A DNA stretch of 64,000 nt from Aquilaria yunnanensis (taxonomy: Eukaryota; Streptophyta; Magnoliopsida; Malvales; Thymelaeaceae), in the NCBI GenBank assembly GCA_039654915.1, contig CM077599.1, forward strand, positions 16,494,501 through 16,558,500. Reading direction: 5' to 3'. Of this stretch, positions 32,780 to 45,050 are shown in pieces. The translations under genes and the position numbers were made by a program. Each line of letters opens with the position of its first letter. The first letter of the stretch is position 1. Under the pieces are notes generated by a model that did no database searches, was not told where the DNA came from, and was given only the letters and a program-made list of their open reading frames with translations.

Positions 32780-34033
32780 ATGGGCTCAGTTTCTCTGAAG
32801 GTTGGAGATGGAACGGCCAGATTCAAGAGGGCAACTTTCTGCTCCTCGGCAGCCAATCTCCTGATGCTCTTCTCTGTCATCACGACTAATCTTTTCGCCC
32901 TCTACGCCTTCTCTTACTCCTCAAAACCACACCGAAACCACCTTCTTCACCAGGACATCTCTCTCATCTCCGACCATGTCTCTCTGATCCTCAGAGAGAT
33001 CGATTCTTCTCAGAAGAAGCTTGCCAAGATGGAAAAGGAGCTTCTTGGGTATGAGACTTTTGATCTTTCCAGGCCCAATTTACCCGGTGAGCTCAGGTCG
33101 TTTCTCCAGCATCATCAGCTTCCTTTGGGTAAGGATTCGAGAACTGGGATCACTGAGATGGTGGCTTCTGTGGGCCATTCTTGCGAGAAATCTGCCGACT
33201 TGTTGTTTCAGTACATGAATTACAAGGTTTCAGGGCCGTGCCCTGATGATTGGAGCTTAGCCCAGAAGCTGATCTTGCGCGGCTGTGAGCCTTTGCCGCG
33301 GAGGAGGTGCCTTGCGAAGACTGTTCCTAAGGTTGGTTTTATTTCTCTCCCTGATTCTCTTTGGAAACCTGTTAGCAATAAGAGCGTGATCTGGAGTGGC
33401 CTTGGTTGTAAGAATTTTGAGTGTTTGAATAGTAAGAAGTTGAGTAGAGACTGTGTTGGTTGCTTTGATCTGGTTAATGGGTATGAGACTCAGAAGTATG
33501 TTAGAGCTAGAGGGAAGAATGACTTCCCCATTGATGATGTGTTGGCAATGGGGAGCGGTGGAATTAGGATTGGCTTTGACATAGGAGGCGGGTCTGGCAC
33601 ATTCGCTGCTAGAATGGCTGAGAGGAATGTGACTGTGGTTACCAACACTTTGAATGTAGATGCTCCATATAGCGATTTCATCGCTGCCAGAGGGCTTTTC
33701 CCTTTGTTCCTCAGTTTAGATCATAGGTTCCCGTTCTATGATAACGTGTTCGATTTGGTTCATGCCTCAAGTGCGTTGGATGTTGGGGGCAAACCAGAGA
33801 AGCTGGAGTTCTTGATGTTTGATTTGGATCGCATATTGAGACCTGGTGGTTTGTTTTGGTTGGACAACTTCTATTGTGCAGATGATGATAAGAAAAGAGA
33901 TTTGACACGTTTAATAGAAAGGTTTGGGTACAAGAAGCTGAAATGGGTTGTAGGAGACAAACCAGATACGGCTGGATCTGGCAAATCTGAAGTTTTTCTG
34001 TCTGCTGTTCTGCAGAAACCACTGAGAGTATGA
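32780..34033 (+). CDS. Membrane-anchored SAM-dependent methyltransferase-like protein
   Basis: A single-exon 417-aa frame. A hydrophobic segment at about residues 23-46 (NLLMLFSVITTNLFALYAF) suggests a type II anchor, probably in the Golgi or endomembrane system. Residues 64-90 are charged and may form a short coiled stalk. The catalytic fold lies in the C-terminal half: motif I FDIGGGSGTFAARM at 266-279, the acidic post-motif region NTLNVDAPYSDF, a FDLVHASSAL stretch at 324-333, and LRPGG at 353-357 with a following FWLDNF strand. A cysteine-rich segment (C207-C228) lies between anchor and fold. It belongs to a plant family annotated only as SAM-dependent methyltransferases; the substrate is not known to me. 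It faces the ARF5 gene tail to tail, 1.1 kb apart. Confidence 0.88.
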   Translation: MGSVSLKVGDGTARFKRATFCSSAANLLMLFSVITTNLFALYAFSYSSKPHRNHLLHQDISLISDHVSLILREIDSSQKKLAKMEKELLGYETFDLSRPNLPGELRSFLQHHQLPLGKDSRTGITEMVASVGHSCEKSADLLFQYMNYKVSGPCPDDWSLAQKLILRGCEPLPRRRCLAKTVPKVGFISLPDSLWKPVSNKSVIWSGLGCKNFECLNSKKLSRDCVGCFDLVNGYETQKYVRARGKNDFPIDDVLAMGSGGIRIGFDIGGGSGTFAARMAERNVTVVTNTLNVDAPYSDFIAARGLFPLFLSLDHRFPFYDNVFDLVHASSALDVGGKPEKLEFLMFDLDRILRPGGLFWLDNFYCADDDKKRDLTRLIERFGYKKLKWVVGDKPDTAGSGKSEVFLSAVLQKPLRV

Positions 34034-35174
34034 TGGTAGATCTCCTTGGGAACTTCAGGTCATCTGTCTCTTGCTGACATGTCATTGAGCAATCTTGCCC
34101 TGGCATCTGAATGGATTTGCTTCATGATGGAATAAATGCTCTGATTGTTTCCGCCTGAGCCATAAAGTACCAAGATCTACTCTGTAGCCTAGAAGGTGGC
34201 GCTCGTAAATTCTTATTGAGTGCTTGATAACTGCGCTAGTTATTCAGTTAGCAAATTACATCACATTTCCTCAGAAAAGGAAAAGGAAATGAGATCACAT
34301 TGTGTATTCTTTTATCTGTCAAAATATTTGATATCCTATGTTCTTAGCAATGCAGTGATCCTTTTTCTGAATGAAATTTTTTTGGAAATGACCATGTAGT
34401 GATGCAATCCATGAGATTGAAAAATGTTGGTATTTCATCTGAACATTGTCGCTGTGGTGCCTTTATAGTTAACACAGTTGATGCTTCACGGTTCATTGCT
34501 TTCATTCTTGTCCTTGATTCCTTGGTGCCCGCTATGGTTAGTTCTTTTATCTAACCCTACTCCCAATTATTTCCCCTGCTTCTAGTTCTTATGCTGGGGA
34601 GTGTCTAACAGATCCTACATCTTGCAGTAGCTACTTCCTGGTGTCTTGTGTGTGTTAGCCATCATAACAGCTATTTAGAGTGCGTTGGAGAGTTGTAAAA
34701 CCATGTTGCTGTCCTTCATGTGGTTGAAATTTTTTAGGCCAAAAGTCTGAACCATTAATATAACAAGATTGCTCGGTTTGATTCTTGCCTCTCTCATCTT
34801 TCCTCCTCACCTTGGGTACTAAGCACTAGCAATGGGTTTATCTCCATCCATCGGCACCATGTGAATGGGACTATCAAGGAGGCTGAATCTAACATAGTTT
34901 AACATAATCCGAGTCTTTCATGAGAATGGCACGTTCAGTAAGCTGAAATGGCTTAATCTATTGGTTCATTTTCCTGTTGAAATATGCTTCCCGAATACAT
35001 ACATAAATGACATTGCATGTCGACAGAGAGAACTGGCACAGGTGAACTGGTAGGTGCAGCGGCCAGATATTCAAGTGACGGTGGAGAGGAACTAATCAAG
35101 CACCCTTCAACTCGAGCAGGCTTAAATGAACTTGCAGCTCAGGTAATGCTAGAGTCAGCTTGAGGCGTTCCGTC
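34034..35174. other. Convergent intergenic region between the methyltransferase-like gene and ARF5
   Basis: Holds the 3' untranslated regions of both genes. No additional gene was recognised. Confidence 0.5.
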
Positions 35175-38100
35175 TTAAGCATGGCAAGCTTCTGAACTCG
35201 TGCCCGCAATCCCCTGCAGAGTGCCACTGTTGAGAAGCTTCATTCCTTCTTCACTCATCTGCTGAACCTCTGCCGGTGACAGAATTCTGATGCAGCGTAC
35301 GCAGCCAACAAACTCTCTGCAAAGGGTTTTCATTTTTTAAGCAATAAAAAATCAGACACCAAAACAAGCCAAATCCCGACACCAAGAAAGGAAAAGAACA
35401 AAAGAAGTTACTTACTCCCAAGGGTCATCTCCAACAAGCAGAACATCATTCTCATAGTCCACATACACCAATTTCCAAGCCGAGCCTCTTGGGTCATTGA
35501 GTAGTCCCTTGAGTCCAAACATACATTCGATTGCAGAAACTAGTTCAGCATAATTCCTAAAGCTCGTGACATCAATTGATCTCCCAACTGATCCTGCCTT
35601 TTGCACCTGTGAGTTAGGATCACCAAATTAAAGTTAAAAACCGTGTTAAGGTGTTAACAAGGCCACTGAATTCAGTATTGAGTTTCCGAACTGGTCAAGC
35701 CATCTTCTAATTTCTAGTCTAAGGTTTCAAAGCTGTATCCTTTCAGAGAACACCAGGCATTCACATAACAGGAAGTACAATAAGTAAGTCTCTTACTTTT
35801 GTATAGGTTCTGACGCGCGTTGCTACTTGCTGCCATGAGTTACTCCGTAAAATACCACTCTCATCAATCTCCACATTAGCATTGCTTGATGAAGCACCCC
35901 CCGAGTTGTCGTGCTGGGAGAAAGCCTGGGAGTCTGCAAGGCTTGCAGAAGTAATCTGCGACTGGACATCCTGACTAGAACTAAAGTTGCTGACTAGACA
36001 GTCTGAAGGGTTCTGGAAGCCAGCATCCTTTAGTGCACAGAAATCGTCAAGAACAGCACTTGAAACTGAAGGATCCACAACACTACTTCCCACATTACTA
36101 ATATCGACATGGAGACAGCTATAGATTCCACTTTGATTATTACTGTCATCAGACAAATCTCTCAATCCATTAGAATCAAGGATGCATGGGTCTTGCTGTG
36201 GAAAAGAAGTAAGTTGGCCTGCTTGGCATAGGACCTTAGAATGATTAAATTGATGATCCCAGATACTTTGACCAACTGTCATCATTGAAGGATTAGTTGG
36301 ATCTGAAAACAAAGTTGAAGAATCTTGCAATCCAAAGTTTGGTACTCCAGAAGATCTGTAAATCCCCGGAAGAATTTGGCAAGAAGAGAGGCTGGATGTC
36401 CACTCATCATTGTCAATGCAAGGGAGGAAGCTACCCACATCAACCTGAGGCGCCTGAGTTTGATGAGTGTGTGAGGATGCTGCTTCCAACTGTGGCTGTA
36501 TGGGCAATACAGTTGGTTGTGATTGCCAAGAAGTCTGATGGTTATTAAAGGCCAAATTGTTTGGCAACGTTGGTTGACTAGTAGAATCCGCAGCAACTTT
36601 TTTGTCACTCACCTCAGATGCTACTGTCAGCTGGCTTAGCTGATCAGTTGAATGCTCCGGCTCTGACTTCAACTTTTCAGCTGTACTTCCAGATTGAGTT
36701 TTGCTTGGAACCTTGTGTTCAGAAGATATGTTCCCAGTTCCATTTACTTTAGGCAGACTTGAGTGTGTAGGATCTTGTTTATCAGGGACCAGCTGTGCAA
36801 CATTTTCACCCTCTACCAAGTCAATTTCTGGCCGTACATGCTGAGATTTCTGATTCATGGCAGGTTGCACACTCTTCGCCTCTTCAAGTGGAGATCCCTT
36901 GGAAGGAATTTGTTGCAGCCCAGGTGCAAATATTGCTGGATGGTTAAGCAATTGAGGCTTCAGCATCTTCATAAATTGTTCAGGAAAGTTTGAAACTGTT
37001 GAAACTGGATAAGGAAAATTGCCATTTCCATTATCAGGAATCTGGATCAAGGGTCTTTTCACCAAGCTTCCCCACTGAGAATCAACCCCTGGTAGGATAT
37101 TGAGCTAAACAATCAGCACATTTAAAAAATTTTGTCAGATGGGAGCCCAGTGAAGGATATGAGCTTACCAAATAATCCTGGATGTAATGGCCGTTTCAGA
37201 CCTGAAGTCAGAGAAGGAAAAATAAAAAGGCTTTCAGGAGTTTCAATTTCCCATGCACTAACCCTCTTTTGTTTATCATTACATCCCGGTTCATCCCATT
37301 CAACCTGTTTAAAGAACAGGACAAATCTATGTTATGCCGGACAACGGATTCAGTTCAATAACTTTGAAGATACCTATTTCCATTTTCCTTACAGACAAAA
37401 TAGAGGAGAATAAAAACCTGAAGGTTACGCCACTTTGAGCCAGGCCATCTTAACGGATCTAAGTCACTGATCCCAACTATTGTTCCCATGTACCTGTCCA
37501 AAGAACTACTATTAATAAAACATGCCTCCTCAGAACTTCAGACTTGGCTATTGCTTGGAATGAAAGACAGTAGAACGATGGAAAAAACTATCTGGAACAT
37601 TACCTTCGTTTTCCCGACTCCTCCGTTTCAAACATCATCCCAAATCTCATACCAGCAGAGAGTTGAGTGCCATAAACAGCCTTCCTGTATTTAGCTAACG
37701 GAATGACAAACTCTGAAGGACAGGCCCTATGGAAACAAACAGAGTTATTGGCATAAGATAAACATATTGCTCTGAAATTCTAAATTGCACATGATATTGA
37801 AGTACAAAGTAAAACTTAATTATCAAGTATGATTAACAAAAGACACCTTGGATTGTAGAAGATTGTGAATGGACTCCGGTTGGCAGCTGCATGTGCTGCA
37901 GCAGCAAGGACACCGATGTGCATACTGTCAGCAGAAAGAACTGATGATGGTAATGATGTTTGTTGACGGTTTGCACGCCTCACACCCACCAACAGTTGGG
38001 ACTTCTCATCTCTGAGGTAATAAACAAGCAATCGGATCAGCTGCTGATGCACATTTCTAAGATAATACAAACCTATCTACTAGCTTGAAATTTCAATAGA

Positions 38101-40212
38101 CATTACCTTATCATGTTTACAATACTTTTTATGTCAATGTGATTATGGCATACCTGATAAAGAGAACAGAGTCACCTGCCCTGAGCCTTTTAGATCCAAC
38201 AAACAAGCTCCAGCCAGTTGTGAGAAGATGTCGCTTTGGTTGCCCTGCAAACATAACATAAATAAGGCATTGTGTATATCCATCACAGAGTGGAGCAAAA
38301 GAGTATCTGAGTCGAATAGATGATACTACTGCAGCCCATACAAGGGCCAAAAGGAGAGAAGAAGCCACACGGCACAGCCTTCAGTGGATGATATTCCAAA
38401 ATAAGGACATCATCCTGCTAATTATTATGTTGCTGATGAATAATTATTAAATCACTCACCTCGATAGATATGCCGAAAAGTCCAGGTATTATCATGTAAA
38501 TCTCGAACTACAAGCTCCTGGGTTGGTGGTTGCATTGTATAGTCCTGAATAAGCCAAGAAGTTTGCATTAGGAAAGCATCCACCAAAGCGGGTTCCAAAC
38601 AACTACTGCATACAAATTTTTTGACCAAACTGAGTCCTACCAGTGGAGGAAAGAGTTTCTCAGCTGCCCTGCGTGGCACAGAGAAGCCACCATGCGTGCT
38701 GGTGTCACTTGCCGTAAGAATCTTGCAGAAAAACTCAGTTGGATGCTTGCTGGGCTTTAAACCAACGTTTGGCATTGGGAGTATATCCTTTTCCTGATCA
38801 AAAGCAAGATTAAAGGCAATAGCACGCATAAGTGGTTGAGGTGACACCATATCTTAAAATGGAAAGGAAAAACATAAACAAACAAAAGCTGAAGGCATTC
38901 TCTATTCTATGTAACTTACAGAATTCACTGGCTGAAGACTCATCTGCGCATATATTTCATCGGTGTCTTTGTCTGCCTGCCGGAGAAGAAAAATGAAACT
39001 GTTAAACATTACATACGATCAGAAATATCAAGCAGTAGCAGATATTACAGTTCCATAAACCAGATGAACATACATGGAGAGTAACATTGTGGACTTGGCA
39101 CATTAACTGAGAGGCTAAATTTGGGTAGTTGGGGACTTGTGATGTTGCTGATCTCTTTGTCGAAACAGCCACCTGACCAAAAGAACACACTGAAGAATGT
39201 AGATCAAGAAAACATTTGGCTGAAAATAAAACACTTCATGCTTCCTATGCCACGTGAAACATCTGAATATCAGTAAATAGGTCTACTTTAGTTTCCATGC
39301 TTACAAGATTAATAGAGGTACGAAACTACTGACAAAATTGACATTATTCGGCCTGAATGAAGCCTCATTCTCATAGTATTGGTATCTAAAGATGATCAGA
39401 AGAATATAAAATTTATTATGTATATCCACTTCAAATAAGGTATTAATAGGAAGGCCTTGAACTTGTGTTCGCCTTCAAACATGTAGATGGAGAAGGAACA
39501 ACAGAAGAAAAATAAATTTGAGAGAGAAGGAACCGCAAGTATGTAATAAAAAGTTTTCTTTATCCTCCCTCCAAATGCAGGAAATAAATGCAAACCTGCT
39601 CGCTATGGCCTTGAGGGAAGTAATACACAAGACTCCCAACCTGCGGCAAGGAAACGAGTGGACCAGCACAGGCATGCCATAACTCCGAATTTATTGCCTT
39701 CCGGATCCCTGAAATCATCCATCACATGATCCTCAAATTATAACTCCCTCCAAGAATAAATTTCACAGATAATGCAGATGGGTTAATTCAGAAGCTTTAA
39801 AAAGCTCCGAGAGGCAGTGAAATCAGAAGTAGTTTTTCTTTTTCCATTTTCGTACTATTCTAATCATCCAAAGTGAAATTTTTCAGCTCTGTTTTTCATC
39901 ATTTCGACAAGCTGCGACACTCTTTACTAGAATACCGGATTGATCTGAAAGAAGCTGACTGAAATGTTTCTTTTTCAAGAGTCCAAAGCCGTCAAGCTAT
40001 TGATTCCAGCTCGGAAGAAAACAAAATTGAGTCGTCAATAAAGGGCGAAAGCTTCCTAAAGAGATGGAAAACCCAGGTTTTGAGGAAGGAAACAAACCAG
40101 AGTGGCCTTGCATTTCCTTCAACAATTTCATCTCCTCGAGCAAGTTTGTGTGCGACCCACCAACGAAACCTCCAGCTTTGCTCTTGTCTTCAACAACAAC
40201 AGAGCCCATCAT
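35175..40212 (-). CDS. ARF5: Auxin response factor 5 (MONOPTEROS) orthologue
   Basis: Fourteen coding exons (minus): 40,098-40,212; 39,596-39,708; 39,074-39,172; 38,920-38,976; 38,641-38,793; 38,460-38,544; 38,154-38,244; 37,847-38,011; 37,604-37,726; 37,418-37,493; 37,169-37,304; 35,797-37,088; 35,416-35,606; 35,175-35,316. They give 945 aa and every junction keeps frame. ARF5 is the auxin-dependent activator that sets embryo axis and vascular patterning. Dimerisation part [12 protein letters not shown] (46-57), B3 DNA-binding domain (~149-253, with [19 protein letters not shown]), ARF ancillary domain (~275-360), a Ser/Gln-rich activating middle region (405-830, one large exon), and a PB1 domain (836-930, basic VQKAGSVGR face and acidic [17 protein letters not shown]). 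Middle-region words such as LDDFC-LKDA and [18 protein letters not shown] mark ARF5 rather than ARF7/19 or ARF6/8. Confidence 0.95.
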
Positions 40213-40296
40213 GTCGTCTGTTTTCTTCCCTTCCTCTTACCTCCTATGCCAGTCTAACTCCAGGAGATCCCAAAGCAGAGCAGCCAATTTACATCT

Positions 40297-40515
40297 TTAA
40301 ACCAAAATCCCCAAATAAACTGAAGTTCGAAACTTCCATTCCTCTCTCAGAAAACACTCGCTCGAGTCCAAAATCAAGGAACAAGACCTGCAAAGAAATG
40401 GGCACAGACGCTGGAAGACGGCCTTTCTTTTTTCTGCTGGTGGGGCTTTTGGAGCAACCCAGGAACCAAAATTTACTGGAAAGAATAAGTAAAAGTCATC
40501 GATTTGCAGCATCAA
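40297..40515 (-). other. Possible upstream open reading frame in the ARF5 leader
   Basis: A 72-codon minus-strand frame starting with two ATGs ends 84 bp before the ARF5 start codon. It would lie in the 5' leader if transcription starts beyond 40,515. ARF5 in Arabidopsis is known to have upstream frames. The peptide shows no recognised family, so this is only a candidate. Confidence 0.3.
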
Positions 40516-40908
40516 GTCACGCAGACCAAAGCATAGAGTCGGTCTCCCTCTCTTGATCTACCATCGAGAGTTGTTTTTTTGTTTTATCTCCCAAAAAGAA
40601 ATCGACCTTTCGTTGAAAAACCCCACTCCTCATGATCACCATGAAAAACAATACTTAATTGACACACAAGAAAAAAAATACAGCTTTCTTTACATTGAAA
40701 ACTTTCTCATTTCTCTCTCTCCACTTGCTTGGGACCGGGGGAAGAGTGCTCACTCTTATCCTGTGCACAGACTTCCAGTAATTGGGTGATTCCGTTGCAG
40801 CTTTAAACTGTGAACAAAAGCTTTTTATTTCCAATGGAGTACTAATAAAGGAGAAATGTTATAAAAAAGGCAGAGTAAGACCATATGAACACGAAATCAG
40901 TAGCTCAG

Positions 40909-40910
<2 letters not shown>

Positions 40911-40943
<33 letters not shown>
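40911..40943 (+). repeat. GA microsatellite upstream of ARF5
   Basis: (GA)n about 0.7 kb upstream of the ARF5 start codon. GA runs in plant promoters can bind BASIC PENTACYSTEINE proteins; no direct sign of that is visible here. Confidence 0.7.
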
Positions 40944-40946
<3 letters not shown>

Positions 40947-41749
40947 AATGGTTTTAAAAAGGGAGGGAGTTGCTGAGAAGAGTGAAGTGGAGGTGTGCAC
41001 GGTTGGCGCATTTTAGCATGAGGAAGCGATGATTTTCTGGTTCTTTTTATTGGATTTTCACGGGGGAAGACAGAAAATAAAATACAAGTACTCTGGTGGC
41101 AGTACTATATTCGTTTTATTATTTTTTCAGAAAGAGAAAAAATAATTGTTAAAGTCAATAAAAAATATAAATGGGATAGAAAGCGGAGAGTTGGCTGGAA
41201 CTTTTGCGCCTGATATTTGACCCGTCGATTCACGCGTGCGGTTCACGACAAAACGATTTGAAGAGAAAATCTAGGGTAGGTGACCACTCCACGTGTTCGA
41301 ATACGACGCCGTTTCCACCTCTGACACTTGCTGCCTGCGCCTGAGCAAGAGCCTGAGCCCCGGCCCTTTATGACTTCTCCGGAATAATATTATTACTTTT
41401 TTTTTATTTTTTCAGTTACCCGAGCTTTAAGTGACATTACATTACCCTTCAAGTTTAAAATCTATACTTATCTTCTATTTTATTAATATTGTCAGTTAAC
41501 CGTCAATTAAAATTACAGCAAGCCCCTTTAAATTTAGCTTAATTTATAATTATACCTAAAACCTTATAAATTGATAATTTTTCAATATTATCCTTCCTCT
41601 CCACATCTCAGCACTTCCATTCTCCTTCGCCTCTACTTCAACTCATCCATCTCCTCTGCCTTCTCACCTCCTTATGCAACTTTGGTAGGTCGTTAGAACC
41701 ACTAAAAATAATTTGGTATTACTAACAACTCAGGATAAATAAATTTGTA

Positions 41750-42222
41750 ATATAACAGTGAAACACCTCCCCACACCTAGCTCTTATCCTTTTCCAAAAA
41801 GATAGCCCATGTGGTGTGGGCAGGTGTTCCGATGACCGGTTCTGGAGTTGGATCATTAAATATGGTATCAGAGCCGACCCAGGGCCGCGATGGTGTGGCA
41901 TAATAGGTGTGCACATGTATCATCTACCGGGATTGATCCTGTATTTGATAGGCTACTTGGTCAGGGGCTAAGTAGTCTGATTAGAAAGGTTACTTAGTCC
42001 GGGGCACCAAGTAATCCAACTGACCCTAACAAAGACATTAGGTACATAAGGGGGGGAGTTTGTAACACCCTCATATCCCATATGGGTGAATTGTGGGAAG
42101 CTTTATGTAGATATATAGGCCTCAATTCTAAAACAAGCACCTAGCGCTTATCCTTTTCTAAAGGATAGCCCATGTCTTGTGGGCAGGTGTTCCGTTGACC
42201 GGTTTTGGACTTGGGTCGTTAT
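41750..42222 (+). mobile_element. TRIM: small non-coding LTR retroelement
   Basis: A primer-binding site TGGTATCAGAGCC (initiator Met tRNA) at 41,863-41,875 follows a worn 5' LTR; a purine tract AAGGGGGGGAGTT at 42,048-42,060 precedes a 3' LTR that starts TGTAACACCC at 42,061. Both LTRs share CTTATCCTTTTC-AAA--ATAGCCCATGT and GTGGGCAGGTGTTCCG. The internal part is under 200 bp and has no coding capacity, as is typical of TRIMs. Confidence 0.75.
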
Positions 42223-42244
42223 AATAATAATAATAATAATAATA

Positions 42245-42307
<63 letters not shown>
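42221..42307 (+). repeat. ATT/TAA trinucleotide microsatellite
   Basis: (TAA)n turning into (ATT)n directly after the TRIM 3' LTR. A long tyrosine frame through it is an artefact. Confidence 0.9.
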
Positions 42308-42309
<2 letters not shown>

Positions 42310-43661
42310 TTTGCTAATACATAATATAATTAATTTTTATAAAGAAGTTGTGAATTCACACTTATCTTATTTGGTCATATAGAAGCAAGAAATATAAATA
42401 TATTATATTCCCAAGTCTTTTCAGGAAATAGATTTGTTCATATATAAAAGTAATAAAACAAACATATAATAATAATATTAATATAAAAAATTGTAAAGTT
42501 TATCAAATTATCTAGAAGTTTACAAAATGCTCCCGCCTATAGTGGAGAATATAATATGAACCTTTAATTATTTCAATTTAATTATTAGAGATAAATTTTT
42601 ATTTAATTTTTTATTTGCCCCATCATATTCTAATTATCAACAATATAATATTTAATTTCAATTATTTGCCTCTAATTTTGAATAGGGTTTATGGAGACAT
42701 ATTTTAATTGATTCATTTTATTTGTATCAAATGTATATTAATTAGTGACAAATATATTATATGTTTCTAAATTTTTGCCTCAAATTTTGAATATAGGTTT
42801 TGGAGACAAATGCGCTATTTGTCCAATTATCTTTATCTCAAAAGCTAGTTCCTCATATAGTTGATTCAAAATAAAATAAAAAATAAAAATAAAAATGAGA
42901 AATGTTGAAAAACAATTTATTTTGAAAATACGAGGTAAAACAACATTACTACATGTTTGACAATGATTCTAAAAAATGAGTTATTAGTAATTATTTTGAT
43001 ATATAATGATTGTTCACTCAACTTGAATAATATCTATTAAAATTTTGTATTTAAAAAGTTGAAAAAGTATTTTTTTAACACTTTTTTGGAAAATCTCAGT
43101 ATTTTCCCTTGATTTTTCTTTTTCTTAGTTGGCTAAAAAAATATTATTTTCTAAAAAATATTATTCAAATGATTATTAATTAGATATTTAAATTATATAA
43201 TTTTCAGATTAAAAAATGAATTAAAGTAGCTAGAGACTTTGAAGCGTTAGCCTTCTTCTTCTCCCCTTCAATTTGCATCACTTTACAGAAGAACAAGTAA
43301 GGCGAATTTAGATGAGTCCAAATGGTCGAGGTGAGGAGAACAGGTGATTTTAAGAACAAGGTCAATGAAGGAGGCAATGAAGCAAAAAGGCATGGTCGAA
43401 TAAGATGAAAGGGGTCAAAGTGGTGGCCAAAGAGAATGGAAGTAAGAGGATGAGAAAGGAAAGAGAAATCTTGAAAAATTATAAATTTCTAAAGTTCTGG
43501 GTATAATTATAAATTAGACTAAATTTAAGGTAATTTGTTGTAATTTTGTTGTTGGTGTGAAAAAAGGGGGGGATAATTGTAGATTTTCAAATTTCATTAA
43601 ACAAGTATAATATCACCTAAAGTTCATAAAGTAGTTATAAAAACCCTTATTTTTTTTTTTC

Positions 43662-44639
43662 ACTTTGGAGCGGACTATATATTAATCCATTCTGGACATT
43701 ACTAAAAAAGAATTACTTAAAATGTAGAGCTTGGAGGAAAAGTAGTGTACTTCATCTGCACTTTTTTAACTCCTGTCCATATAGGTGCGTGATTTATGAA
43801 TATTGTTGTCGAGCACAAACTTGCAAAATGAGAAACCAACAGAAACAATCTTCATCACTATGTATACGTAACAAGAAACAACTGGATAGTACTTCCATTT
43901 GAACTTGGGTCTGTCCCAACATGACCACATCCATGCTCATGCCGTAATTTCTGATTTTATGGTCATAATTTTAGAATAAGCCTATCATTTGGTTTTGAGT
44001 TGTGGCTTATAAATACGTATTCCTGCCGGCTGTAAGGGTCGAAATCAAGTATAAAAAAAAAATTGTAGTTAGATGAAAAATAAAAGCACTCGATTTCAAT
44101 ATTTGGCATAGAGTCTGGGTCAATTCACCAACAAAAACAGAATATATCGATTTCTCTCATCTATAAATATAAATGGTAAAAATTTGAATAACATGAAATA
44201 TTGTATGTATTTGTTGGACATGTTTTCGCTCTTGCTTCAATTTTTCTTTAAAAAAAATATTTTGGTTTTTTGTTGATTTTCATGACATTTGTTTTCCCCA
44301 ACAAAATTATGCTAACTGTATGGTACATACACATGTTTTTATTTCATCTTTCAATATTGTGACAAGTGAGTTGTCTTGTTTGCAGCTAAAAATTACTGTA
44401 GTATAATCGAATATTTTCTATTTGCAACTCATGGCTGTCTCTCCCGCCTTTTTTTTTAACTTCATTTTTATACCTTCAAACACAACTTTAAGCTGCCATT
44501 AACATATTGAATTTTGTTATCTTAACTATTTTGAACTTGTTGAAAAACAAACTAAATTAAACTTGTATGTTGAACATAATTATTTATCTCGTAATATGTG
44601 ACCATAAAAAACGGTAGTGATAGCAAAAAAGTCCGGATA
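43662..44639. other. Intergenic DNA without recognised genes
   Basis: AT-rich. No reading frame, RNA gene or transposon end was recognised. Confidence 0.4.
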
Positions 44640-45050
44640 TTTGTAATTAGATTGCATATTTATAGATTGTGGATGAAAGTTTTGATTATGTGATGGCTTG
44701 AGTGTGAGGAATAAATAAGTTTGGGGTTCTTAAGAATGAAAGTTATAACTAAATTGGATATTTTTATATTTTTGGTTGCATGTTTGAATGTAAGGAGGCT
44801 TGAATGTGAGAAGAGTGGTTGTTGGGAGGAGAAACTGCAATTGAATTAGGTATTTTAAGGTTGTGGTTACAAGTTTTGATCATGTAGGGGCTCAAATGTA
44901 ACATGTGAAGAAGTTTGGGGAGTTATCATGGAGGAAACTAAAATTTGGGCAGATTTCTTAGGTTGTTATTGAAAGTTTTGATTGCATACATGTGGGATTA
45001 AGTGTGACAAGAGAAAAAGTTTTGGAGTTGTTAGAAGGATGTTTTGTTAG
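44640..45050 (+). repeat. Degenerate ~100-bp tandem repeat, 4 units
   Basis: Each unit carries AATT-G-AT-TTT, GGTTGTGG-T--AAGTTTTGAT, a GTG-G--T-AA(G)TGTGA segment and an AAGTTTGGGG-T-TTA tail. Units start near 44,645, 44,752, 44,840 and 44,940. Divergence is high, so the array is old. Confidence 0.5.

Larger units (their letters stand above)
41400..43661. mobile_element. Mutator-like element with ~200-bp inverted repeats, interrupted by a TRIM
   Basis: The left arm (CTTTAAGTGACATTACATTA ... CTTAATTTATAATTATACCTA) is inverted in the right arm (TAGACTAAATTTAAGG, TGGGTATAATTATAAATTAG, TATCACCTAAAGTTCATAAAG). Inner parts (CTTCCATTCTC / GAATGGAAG) also pair. Exact ends lie in T-runs, so the target duplication is not visible. 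The centre (43,230-43,440) is GA-rich and may be captured DNA. Confidence 0.6.

Noticed and set aside
42179..42382. Poly-tyrosine frame
   Set aside because: Translation of the ATT microsatellite.
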